64,000 nucleotides of DNA, taken from assembly GCA_943736015.1 (NCBI GenBank), contig OX031065.1, positions 30,890,427 through 30,954,426 of the forward strand, written 5' to 3'. Below are positions 55,201 to 64,000 of this stretch, piece by piece; positions within the stretch are counted from its first letter, which is position 1; each line of letters opens with the position of its first letter. This DNA is from Tridacna crocea. Lineage: Eukaryota; Mollusca; Bivalvia; Cardiida; Cardiidae. Position numbers and translations under genes: made by a program. The notes under the pieces were generated by a model. That model made no database searches, was not told the DNA's origin, and saw only the letters and a program-made list of their open reading frames with translations.

Positions 55201-55429
55201 AACCCTTTACCAAACAATCCCTGGTTTTTTTATGACGCCAGGATAGAAGCCTTTACAAAACATTGTGGGAAAAGGAGAAAATGCTGGTAACCAGCATTTT
55301 CTCCTTTTCCCACAATGTTTTATATGCGGCTGGAAACAAATTTCAATTTTTGAGTTACGTTTGATTTGTCGTCTGCAAGTGCTTTCAATCTGGATCAGTC
55401 TAAAATTTTGTCATTTGGTAGAGGGTTAA
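55199..55429 (-). mobile_element. tM1, subfamily B, last copy in the window
   Basis: Perfect arms; left TTAA now TCAA; TTAA at 55426-55429. Nothing of this family follows. Confidence 0.92.
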
Positions 55430-56386
55430 ATTCATATTTCTGTAGTAAAAGGTTAAATTGGATATTTTCAGGAATATCCCATTTTCATTTCTTTTTACAA
55501 AATAAGACTGTTCTATACATACACATACTAACTTGGAATTTAACTTGTTCATATAAAATAACATGAAAAAAAAATTCAAAGCTCTAAACATGTCCCTGTT
55601 CATCATGGGAAGGAAGCCACTGCTCCATGGAAGACAACACAATACAATAAGCTGGTTTCCTGATATGGCGGAACTATCACAGGTCTGCTCACATGCAGTG
55701 GATGGAAGACACGTTGAACTGATTCACACTGGATAGGCAATGGTTTGTACCGATATTTGGAAATACGATTGATGTCATTTTATTGATATGCTTGTTTTTG
55801 AAGATCTCTTATTCACTTCGACAGTTTGCAAAAATTTTGTATGATAATGCTGCATTAAAGGCACTTGTTTTTTTGCTTGAACTTCGCATGTTGCGTTTTT
55901 GTAAGAGTTGTCAAAAGCACAAAATTATGATGAATATTGGAATCTATGTAAGGAGCTGCCTGTCCCAGACACTGATATACTCTCATGTAACTGGTAATTG
56001 TTCTGTCTGTCTAGGTTTTGGTAATTGTTCTGTCTAGGTTTTTCTCTTTGATATATCACACAATTTGTTGTTATAAATCCATCTTTGTTCTAAACTGTTC
56101 TCTCTTTTTAGTAATACTCAGTTAATTTGATCACTCTTGATGAAATTCACTCATTCATCAAATTGCTTTTTTTTAATTACACTTCAATTGCATTAGTGGT
56201 ATTTTTTTCTTTTCCTTTAATAGCACTGTTTATGATTTTTCTGCACTTGAGAGGCAATTTTTGTTCTCTTGTACATGAATCTTACTTGATGGTATTTTTT
56301 CAAATTTTATATCTAGTCCCAGCATCTGATAATCCATATCTAATTCATGATGTTGTTTTCTATACCACAACCTAGTCACTCTATAC
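55430..56386. other. Probable 3' UTR and flank of the zinc finger gene
   Basis: AT-rich sequence without recognisable repeats or coding exons. The last tM1 copy ends at 55429. The stretch probably holds the 3' UTR of the minus-strand zinc finger gene. Confidence 0.5.
55778..55783 (-). promoter_or_regulatory. Candidate polyadenylation signal for the zinc finger gene
   Basis: AATAAA on the minus strand about 600 bases after the zinc finger stop codon, in sequence free of tM1 copies. Position and motif are the only support. Confidence 0.3.
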
Positions 56387-59300
56387 CTAAGAACCAATAA
56401 GATGTTGTTTTTCATGCTGCAACATGGTGGTTTTGCAGCTAAATTCACGCTCACAGAATTGGCATACATACACCTTAGTCTTAATATTTGTAGTACCTTC
56501 TTCATTTTCATTTCTATCTTTTTCTATATATGGTTCATCTAGTTTCCCATTATCATTAACTGTTGAGTCTGGCTCACCATTTTCATCACTGGATTTGCTG
56601 TTGATTTCTTTAATATCTCCACTGTCCAAAAATGACTTGGACAAATTCTTTCTGTAGCTCTGGTGTTGTTTTCTCAGTTGTTTCATCATATCCCAGTCCA
56701 ATTTCGTGCTCGGAAAGTGAATCTGGGCATGCTGTAACAATTCATCCTCTTTGGAACAGCTGAAAGTGCAGAAGGTACAATTAAGAGATGATTTAGTTTG
56801 ACTATCATGGTGCTGGACATGATTACCCAGTTCATCTTTGGAGGGAGTACTGAATGGACATTTTTCACACTTATGTTCCAAATCAGCCATGTCATTGCTG
56901 TCACTATCCATGTCATTAAAGTTTGAACTGCTGAAGTATATTTTGGGTCCAATTATATCTGGAGTGCGCTTCAGTAACTGAGTGATCTCTTCCTCCATTG
57001 AATCACTGTCAGAGTAACCTTCCTCATGAACTTTGAGGTGTAATTCTAGAAGATTTTGTTGGTCTGTACTAAAATCACACTGGTTACAGGCATACTCTCT
57101 TCCTGAAGAGTGCATAGCCATGTGGCTTACAAGCAAATTCTTATTTGGACTATTGTATGGACATTTTGGACATTTTTGACGAACACCTCCATCTGTTAGA
57201 GCTGACTTGAGCATTTCTCGCTCTTTTTTGTGAAGCTTTATGTGTTCTTTTAGTGATGTAATATTGTTTATGCTGTATGAGCACTCTGAGCAGTTATACA
57301 AGGCTTGAATACAGTGAAGTTTCTTATGATAAGAGTATGAATTTAGGTCATCTGTTTTGAAGGGACAAAGTTTACAGTAATGCAGTTTTTTATCTCTGTT
57401 TTTCTCTGGATGAAAATTGTGGAAATCCGAATTTAGACGTGAATCATCCCCAACTTCCAAAAGGGCATAATTTACTGTTCTATCAGATTTTCCTTCTGAA
57501 TCCAAAATGTATTCCCTATTCAAAAACTGAATATCTCCTGGATTTGAATCAAAACCTGGTTCAGAGGCATGGACTTTACGATGTTGACAGAGCAGATTTA
57601 GCCTTTCAGCACTCCAATCACAGTAATCGCATTTATATTTTCTAGATAAACCATGCATCTGCATGTGACATTTAAAACTCTTCAAAGCTTGACATCGATA
57701 AGGACATTTATTACAGACATACCTGATTTTATCGTCGAATCCCATCTTCTGACTATAATTGTTGAACTCCAAAATGTCCTCAACACTTTTGGAACCACTT
57801 TCAGATGGTGGAAATGCAATGTCTTCTCCTACTTTAGCAAGCATGTTTTCATAATCTTCGTGGTCTTTGTTCAATAGTGTCTTCACCAGTGGGGTAGCAT
57901 CAAATTCAGATTCCCTGAAATGCAGCTTGCGATGTTGAGAGATCAGATTAACTCTATCAAGGCTATAGTCACAATAGTCACATTTGAACTTATACTTTGA
58001 TCCATGAAGTCTACAGTGTTTCTTAAACTCTGCATTACTGTTACTGCTGTATGGACACAACTTGCATTTAAATGTTCTAAACTGAATATCGTTATCAAAA
58101 GCACCTTCTGCATTTAGATTCATGCCCACTTGATGTGGTATCTGACCGTAAGTTTCTCTCAGTTCTTCTTCCATCATCATTACTTCAGGATCTTCCTCAA
58201 ACTCTTCAATATTTTCACTTGTCTGAGCAAATTCTTCATCTTCTTCAATGTCGCCATCTTTTTCCATTTCAGCATCATTACCATCATCTGGAAGTTGTTC
58301 TATCAACTTATAACTGTCATTGTATGGATCAAGGGTAAAGTCCTGTAACTGGCTGCTAGTATTACTTTGTTGAAAATGGTGAAACTGTAAATGTTGTTGT
58401 AATTCTAGGTTATCATTACTGCTAAAAGTACACAGCTGACAGGACAGAGCCAACTTGTTGATATGGTTCAATCTATGTTTCAATATTGCATTCTTCTGGT
58501 AAGTAAAGTATGGACAACATGAGCATTTAAACCTTATTCTATCATTTTCAATGGCACTACCAAGATTTTTGTCCATGACATTAGTATTGGTGTCCAACAT
58601 CTCAATATCTTCTTCCTCATCTTCATCATCAGCTGATGGAAACTTATTGTTATGAAGTTTTGCATGCTGACGAAGGACTGAGTAATTGTCTACACTGTAA
58701 TCACACAACTGACATTCATACTTTCCGTTCCCACTATGTCTGCTAACGTGAGTATCAAACTTCTCTCTGTTATAACTCTCTGAATATTCAACTTCTTCTG
58801 GGCTGTCAGACCGGGAAGAACTAGTTACGACAAAGTCTGGTTCCTTTGGATGGACTGTCTCCATATGATGTTGGATATGTTTGTAGTTATCCACGCTGTA
58901 GTCACAATGTTTACATGCATATTTTTTTTGTTGACCATGCTGTTTGACATGGTTAGCTGTGTTGGCTGCATTGTTATTTACATAAATACATCTCGGACAT
59001 TTGTAGTGTTTCTTACCACCTATACTACAGACCTGAATCACAACACCTTTAAATATGGTGTTTCCTTTCAGCTGGAGAAATGGTTTTGCTACTGGATTAG
59101 ATATGGACATGGATTCCCCAATTTTAAATTTTTCCACATGTTCACTTACATCATCTTGTGTCTTAAAAATGTCATTTCTAAGCTGATTGTAATATATATC
59201 TATATTCTCTTTCTCAGCATCTCCTTGCAAGAGCTCATTTGCACTGCTATCAGAGCTTACATTCAATTCATCTCCTACCATGGTCTCATCTGGCAAATGT

Positions 59301-62300
59301 AGTGCATCAATTATGTTATTGTTGTTATCTTCAGTGCCTACGCTGAGGTGAATCTTTTCTTCTGTGGTACCTGTCCATTTGGTGCCATGAGTACCTTTCA
59401 TATGTTGATATAGAAGATTAAGTCTATCAATGCTGTAGTCACAATATAGACAAGTGTGTTTACAGTTACTACCATGTCTTTCTATGTGTCTCAGATAGGT
59501 TACTGCATTTGGTGCTGTAAATGAACATTTAGTGCACTGGAATGAACGTCCCTTTTTCTGCTGACTGGCACTCTTTCTTGCATTTAGAGTTGCTATCTGT
59601 TGCTTGGATAGAGTCATTTCTTCCTCTAGGCTGGTTATTTGTCCTGAAATAAGAGACTGGCCTGTCACTTGAGGTTTTGGAGCCAAAGGGACTAGCTTTT
59701 TTCCCGACTGGTTGAGCTGTAACTGTGACAGAGTTAAACCAAACTTCTGCTGCAGTGGTGATTGATGGACCAAAGTCTGGTGATATACTTGGTATTCTCT
59801 TTGCCTGTCTTTCACAATGCTGGCAAGCTGAGAAGCTTTGCTAGGGGCCTGCTTAGCTGCAATATCTCCAGCTTCTTGGGCCTTGAGCTGTGTTGGGTGT
59901 AGAGACTGTGCATGTTGATAAAGGGTCACTACATTAGGAAATGTTGAAGAACACCATTCACATGGCAAACCCCCTCCATTGATATTATCATTGGAGCTTT
60001 CTTTAACATTATTATTCTCTAGACTTCTTTCTGGAGAGCTTAGCAAATTAGCTGGTGTCAAAACTCTATCATTATGGATGTTTTGACTTGACATAAAACC
60101 AAACCCACTTTCATATTCATCAATATTGTTATTCTCCTCTGGTATGGAAGGTTCTTTCCTATCATCACTGGCCAACTCTTTCTCTTCAAGTTCTTCCATT
60201 TCCATCAGTTCGGCAGCACTGACTCTGTTATCTTGCTCTGATCCCTCTGCCGGATTGTATTCAGGATGAAGTCGCATGTGCTGTAAGAGCAGATTCTTGC
60301 TGAACACATTGTAGTCACAAAACATACATAAATATGCATCATTTCCTTGGGATTGGTGTAGATTTTCATGGTTGATGAGAGCAGAACGCTTAAAACAAAT
60401 ATATGGACACTTATTACAATGAAACTGTTTAATAGGTTTCCGTCTGTGTTTTAGATGCAAAGTTCTGTTGGAAACCTCACTTGGTACTGGAGAATGGGAC
60501 CTTGACTCAGACCTACCTGGAGACATGCTTTGTAGACCCTCTGTGGCAGTGCTGGGCTGGTTTCCATGAGAACGCTTATGCTGTAGAAAGGATGATAAAT
60601 CATTGCCCTGGTAACTACATTTAGTGCATTTGAATTTTGGTGATGATTCTTTCTTTTGAGTTGGAAGTAGTTCAATGTCATTGTCAGGGGTAATGAGATT
60701 TCCATGGATACGAAGATGATGGTCATATGCAGATTTCTTGTATGAATTGTATGGACATTGTGGACACATGTATAACGTTGACTTTTCTTCATCACTGTCT
60801 TCTTCTTCTAGTTCAACAAATTTTTCTTGAGGGATTTCCATATCTTCATTGCTCTCAGCAGTGTTTGGTGTGTCAAAATGGTTGTACACCTTCATATGTT
60901 TCTTCAGGTCACACTTCCATCTTGAACTATAGCCACACATGTTGCAACTAAATGGTTTATTCTCTGAATGCAGGACAGCATGGCGCTTCAATTCTGCATG
61001 ACTGTTGCCTACAAAAGGACACTCTAAACAATGGAATAGACCATCACTTTCAAAACCATTGAAATTTTGTTTATTGTTCAGGGATTTGACAGCATGGCCA
61101 TTTTGTGACAGAAGATCCATCATAGCTTGGTGATCTTGACCTCCAGCAGCAACACTGAAGTTGGTATTGCTCAACCTTGATAGAGTATTAATAGCTGGAC
61201 TTAAAGACTTTGTTCTCTGATTGGCTTGGAATGCTGCTTGTCCAGGAGATAATTTCTGGTTTTGCTGAATCTGTGGCTGGTGCATATTTCCTTGAGGTAG
61301 AACCATCACATTTGGTGGTGCCATCTTCTTCATTTTAGATGTATCAATTACATCATGTACTGTTCCTCCACCACAACGACGTAGATGTTTCACAACATCC
61401 CACTTCCACTTGCTCTTGTAACTGCACCTGGGGCAATGGAATGGTTTTTCTGTGGAATGGTTTTTCATGTGTTGTGATATCTCGGATGGCCATCTAGCCC
61501 TGTATTCACAAACTGAGCATTTGTATGGTAAAGAAACTTCGGAACCATTCTTTCCTCCTTTAGTAAGTTCCTTGGGTGATTCTTCCTCAAACTGTTTACC
61601 AGTCTTAATTCTGTGTTTCAAAGCTTCTGCAACAAGATGTTTTGGGGTGTAACTGTCCATACTGTCTGAGTTAAGATAATCCTCTTTCCCACTATCACCA
61701 TTTTTGTTAAAGGGTGCAGAATGTGGTCTATTTGGAATCTGTAAAAAGTCAGAAGTGTGTGCCATCTCTCTCCTGTGTTTTATTTGTCTTTCAAGAAGTT
61801 CTCTGTAAAAATCATCTGTGTCTTGGAACTCTGTCTCAGACAGACGTCTTTTCTTTAATGGTGGCGTTTCATAATCTAGGGTATAATTTCCACCTTGCAT
61901 ATTTTCTTCCATCAGAGCTGATGCTGCCCTAGAAATTGATTCTAGTGGAGGAGTTGAAGGTGAAGATGTGCCTGTTTGAGCAACTCCTCCTTCACGTCTC
62001 TTGTATGGATTTGGCAATGAGTTGTGACTTTTTTCAAAGTGTTTCACAAGATCCCATTTCCATTTATAAGTTGAACCACACACCATGCATACAAATGGCC
62101 TCTCTTCTGAATGGGAAACAGCATGCTTCTGCAACTCTGCTGGCCACTTTGCAACAAAATGACACATGCTGCATTTCAACTGCTTTGGCTCATTTGACAG
62201 TAGCTCCTGTGTTGATAAGTTGGAAATAGAATCTAACGGCATTTTAAGCAGATGATATGTCTGTTGAAGACCATGAGGTATTTTCTGAATAGCTTCTTTA

Positions 62301-63964
62301 TGCTCTTGAATCTTTTCCGAATGATTATCTAGAAAGTGTTTGTTTAACTCTTCAACACCATTAAAATGAGATTGACATTCTGCACACTTGAAGGCACGCT
62401 TGTTCAGATGTAGAGACATATGTGCACTATAATCCACTAGTGTCTTGGCTACAAAAGAACATTTGTTACACTGAAGTACTGGGTTATCAGCATCACCTCC
62501 AGTTGGTATACTCTGTTTCATGGCAAGAGCAATCTGGGAATTAGCCTGAGACATTGAAATAGGGATTTCTTGTAAGCTATCTGCAGACTCACTGTTATTA
62601 TCACCCCAAATAGGCTCTGACTTGACCTCATCTCTCAGCTCAGGTTTCTTTGAGAAATCAAGTGGTTTAGAATAATCGATAGGTTCATTCTGTGAATTTT
62701 CTTGAAATGGACTAGACCTGTCAGTGTGCTGGAGTTTTCTAGATTTTAAAGCATTAGTTCTCTTTTGAAGGTCATCAATCATCCTTCTCATATCATGGTG
62801 ATTTTCAGGTATTCTCGATCCTTGAGTGGCAAGAGTTAACAACTGGTTGTGAAAGAATTCTGGACTAGAGGAGGAAATGAAAGGACCAATCTGCCGTGGC
62901 ATAACCATTGATGATAAACGTTTTGCTTCTTCCTCAGACTTATGTGTGGAAGTGACTCTACTCTTCGACTGATTTGTTGGACTAGGTATTGCTGCACCAT
63001 ATACCACATTAGGGGCAGCAGGAGGTGGAGGCTGACCCCCAGCTTTTGGTTTGTATCTAGAAAAGAGAGTATAGTTTTGTAAAGTTGGTGGTGGCTTGGT
63101 TAAATCTGGCACCTCTCCAAAATGCTTCTCTTTCCAGTGTTTGTTCAAAGATTTTCTCCACTTGTAGACATTTCCACACTTAGAGCATGCATATTTCACA
63201 CCATTCTCATCCATGACTTCAAAATACTTCAGTGGATCTACTTCTTGTCTTATTCTCTTCTTTTTCTCCACTGGTGCTCCTCCTTCATTCATTTGGTTCG
63301 TTATATTTGGAGAAACACCTGTCAGAGTAGCAGCGATTTCTTCTTCTTCATCATCTTCCATATCACCTTCATCATCCATTTCTTCCTCTCCATTGACAAA
63401 GTCTGCATTGAAACTAGAATTCTCCTTCATTTCTTGCAGTTCCCTCTCAGTAAGACTACTGTCTAAATCTGATTCTATAAATCCATCTTTTCCACTAAAG
63501 TGTAGTTTTCTATGTCTTGGTAACTTCTGTTTGTATTTGGTGGCATAATCACAAATGTCACATTCATAAATGATGATTTCTGGGTGATGAGTGTCTTTTT
63601 GATGGTGAAGGTAGCTTTTTGCATTGGTTGTGCTGTAATCACATAGGTTACATAGATATGTTCTGTTTTGTATATTGCCTGTTCTGTACAGAGGATGTGG
63701 CTCTAGGCCACTATGGTCCATGATATCACTTCCATCATCTGCAATCACCAATCTAGGTTCATCATCAGTTTCCTCATCCCGTTTTATTAGTAGAACTTCT
63801 TCAGTCATTCCATTTTGCTTTTCAATTGTTATTTTTTCTGCTGATTGTCTTTTCAACATTTCAATGTTTTTCTCACCATTTCGCATTTCAGCAGATGATG
63901 ATATTTTCTTTGGGGCCAAAGCCAAGCTATCTAATAGCTCATCTGATATTCTTTCATTATCCAT
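56387..63964 (-). CDS. Giant multi-C2H2 zinc finger protein, single long exon, about 2525 aa
   Basis: Uninterrupted frame ending in TAG at 56387-56389. I take the ATG at 63964 (context AAGAAAATGG) as start. The frame stays open to the window edge, so an upstream exon or start is possible. I count 34 fingers of C-x2-C...H-x3-5-H form between residues about 103 and 2521, mostly in pairs separated by long acidic or serine-rich linkers. Typical pairs are KWPAELQKH with KWKWDLVKH, and CDYSVDNY or CDYSLDRVNL types. One finger near residue 860 ends in Cys instead of the last His. There is an acidic block at about 190-212, a Gln-rich stretch near 890, and PIDYSKPLDFS near 425, which resembles tandem CtBP-binding PxDLS motifs. 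The size and paired layout recall ZNF462 and REST/charlatan-like nuclear regulators, but I cannot assign an orthologue. It is probably a nuclear DNA-binding factor. Confidence 0.93.
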   Translation of the reverse strand: MDNERISDELLDSLALAPKKISSSAEMRNGEKNIEMLKRQSAEKITIEKQNGMTEEVLLIKRDEETDDEPRLVIADDGSDIMDHSGLEPHPLYRTGNIQNRTYLCNLCDYSTTNAKSYLHHQKDTHHPEIIIYECDICDYATKYKQKLPRHRKLHFSGKDGFIESDLDSSLTERELQEMKENSSFNADFVNGEEEMDDEGDMEDDEEEEIAATLTGVSPNITNQMNEGGAPVEKKKRIRQEVDPLKYFEVMDENGVKYACSKCGNVYKWRKSLNKHWKEKHFGEVPDLTKPPPTLQNYTLFSRYKPKAGGQPPPPAAPNVVYGAAIPSPTNQSKSRVTSTHKSEEEAKRLSSMVMPRQIGPFISSSSPEFFHNQLLTLATQGSRIPENHHDMRRMIDDLQKRTNALKSRKLQHTDRSSPFQENSQNEPIDYSKPLDFSKKPELRDEVKSEPIWGDNNSESADSLQEIPISMSQANSQIALAMKQSIPTGGDADNPVLQCNKCSFVAKTLVDYSAHMSLHLNKRAFKCAECQSHFNGVEELNKHFLDNHSEKIQEHKEAIQKIPHGLQQTYHLLKMPLDSISNLSTQELLSNEPKQLKCSMCHFVAKWPAELQKHAVSHSEERPFVCMVCGSTYKWKWDLVKHFEKSHNSLPNPYKRREGGVAQTGTSSPSTPPLESISRAASALMEENMQGGNYTLDYETPPLKKRRLSETEFQDTDDFYRELLERQIKHRREMAHTSDFLQIPNRPHSAPFNKNGDSGKEDYLNSDSMDSYTPKHLVAEALKHRIKTGKQFEEESPKELTKGGKNGSEVSLPYKCSVCEYRARWPSEISQHMKNHSTEKPFHCPRCSYKSKWKWDVVKHLRRCGGGTVHDVIDTSKMKKMAPPNVMVLPQGNMHQPQIQQNQKLSPGQAAFQANQRTKSLSPAINTLSRLSNTNFSVAAGGQDHQAMMDLLSQNGHAVKSLNNKQNFNGFESDGLFHCLECPFVGNSHAELKRHAVLHSENKPFSCNMCGYSSRWKCDLKKHMKVYNHFDTPNTAESNEDMEIPQEKFVELEEEDSDEEKSTLYMCPQCPYNSYKKSAYDHHLRIHGNLITPDNDIELLPTQKKESSPKFKCTKCSYQGNDLSSFLQHKRSHGNQPSTATEGLQSMSPGRSESRSHSPVPSEVSNRTLHLKHRRKPIKQFHCNKCPYICFKRSALINHENLHQSQGNDAYLCMFCDYNVFSKNLLLQHMRLHPEYNPAEGSEQDNRVSAAELMEMEELEEKELASDDRKEPSIPEENNNIDEYESGFGFMSSQNIHNDRVLTPANLLSSPERSLENNNVKESSNDNINGGGLPCEWCSSTFPNVVTLYQHAQSLHPTQLKAQEAGDIAAKQAPSKASQLASIVKDRQREYQVYHQTLVHQSPLQQKFGLTLSQLQLNQSGKKLVPLAPKPQVTGQSLISGQITSLEEEMTLSKQQIATLNARKSASQQKKGRSFQCTKCSFTAPNAVTYLRHIERHGSNCKHTCLYCDYSIDRLNLLYQHMKGTHGTKWTGTTEEKIHLSVGTEDNNNNIIDALHLPDETMVGDELNVSSDSSANELLQGDAEKENIDIYYNQLRNDIFKTQDDVSEHVEKFKIGESMSISNPVAKPFLQLKGNTIFKGVVIQVCSIGGKKHYKCPRCIYVNNNAANTANHVKQHGQQKKYACKHCDYSVDNYKHIQHHMETVHPKEPDFVVTSSSRSDSPEEVEYSESYNREKFDTHVSRHSGNGKYECQLCDYSVDNYSVLRQHAKLHNNKFPSADDEDEEEDIEMLDTNTNVMDKNLGSAIENDRIRFKCSCCPYFTYQKNAILKHRLNHINKLALSCQLCTFSSNDNLELQQHLQFHHFQQSNTSSQLQDFTLDPYNDSYKLIEQLPDDGNDAEMEKDGDIEEDEEFAQTSENIEEFEEDPEVMMMEEELRETYGQIPHQVGMNLNAEGAFDNDIQFRTFKCKLCPYSSNSNAEFKKHCRLHGSKYKFKCDYCDYSLDRVNLISQHRKLHFRESEFDATPLVKTLLNKDHEDYENMLAKVGEDIAFPPSESGSKSVEDILEFNNYSQKMGFDDKIRYVCNKCPYRCQALKSFKCHMQMHGLSRKYKCDYCDWSAERLNLLCQHRKVHASEPGFDSNPGDIQFLNREYILDSEGKSDRTVNYALLEVGDDSRLNSDFHNFHPEKNRDKKLHYCKLCPFKTDDLNSYSYHKKLHCIQALYNCSECSYSINNITSLKEHIKLHKKEREMLKSALTDGGVRQKCPKCPYNSPNKNLLVSHMAMHSSGREYACNQCDFSTDQQNLLELHLKVHEEGYSDSDSMEEEITQLLKRTPDIIGPKIYFSSSNFNDMDSDSNDMADLEHKCEKCPFSTPSKDELGNHVQHHDSQTKSSLNCTFCTFSCSKEDELLQHAQIHFPSTKLDWDMMKQLRKQHQSYRKNLSKSFLDSGDIKEINSKSSDENGEPDSTVNDNGKLDEPYIEKDRNENEEGTTNIKTKVYVCQFCEREFSCKTTMLQHEKQHLIGS

Positions 63965-64000
63965 TTTCTTTACTGTCTCAGCCCCATGCAAATCTGATCT

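Noticed and set aside
81..55429. Dozens of short frames containing [23 protein letters not shown] and similar
   Set aside because: They are translations of the tM1 hairpin in various frames, repeated in every copy on both strands, and not a protein family.
58850..59302. Long frames on the plus strand opposite the zinc finger gene
   Set aside because: They are antisense shadows of a conserved coding frame, hydrophobic and without motifs.

Overview
The window is eukaryotic: genes have GT-AG introns and are separated by many short dispersed repeats with no bacterial-style packing. The repeat types (TTAA-flanked MITEs, elements with internal tandem arrays of about 160 bp that resemble the Pearl/CvA elements of bivalves, tRNA-derived SINEs) and the protein content point to a lophotrochozoan, most likely a bivalve mollusc. 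That is an inference from repeat style and no species is claimed.

Layout. (1) 1-13984, minus strand: seven coding exons of a DHHC palmitoyltransferase of the ZDHHC1/ZDHHC11 type. The exons join in frame with consistent phases. The gene enters at 13984, the catalytic DHHC is in the exon at 8149-8250, and it runs off the left edge after 1420. Its introns are filled with MITEs and one large array-bearing element (1571-3600). (2) 14-20 kb: MITEs, about 1.5 kb of unassigned sequence, and a weakly supported small minus-strand gene (exons near 18517-18601, 18668-18747 and 19704-19813). (3) 20-55.4 kb: no recognisable gene. This part is a dense mosaic of MITEs, a second array-bearing element (27791-29391), three copies of a 400-525 bp inverted-repeat element, minisatellites, SINE fragments and other small palindromic elements. 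(4) 55.4-64 kb: one uninterrupted 7.6 kb minus-strand reading frame for a protein of about 2525 residues with 34 C2H2-type zinc fingers, mostly in pairs, plus possible CtBP-binding motifs. Its 5' end lies at or beyond the right edge.

The dominant feature is one MITE family, called tM1 here, of about 229 bp. It is flanked by TTAA, has about 14 bp terminal inverted repeats (TTAACYCTTTACCA) and carries a central perfect or near-perfect hairpin with 33-nt arms around a GGTNACC centre. I count roughly 100 intact, truncated or decayed copies between base 1 and 55429 and none in the zinc finger gene. The two ends differ. The X end runs into a segment resembling GACAAAATTTTAGACTGG; the Y end runs into ACAATCCCTACTTTTGA. 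Copies are given strand + when X is on the left. A sister family, tM2 (three copies), has the same layout with a different hairpin sequence. The hairpin arms change in step between copies. Four copies are interrupted by younger copies at TTAA, and many copies sit end to end sharing one TTAA. No transposase is visible, so the elements are non-autonomous, probably mobilised by a piggyBac-type enzyme encoded elsewhere.

The two recognised genes have no evident functional link. One modifies membrane proteins by S-acylation and the other is probably a nuclear DNA-binding regulator.
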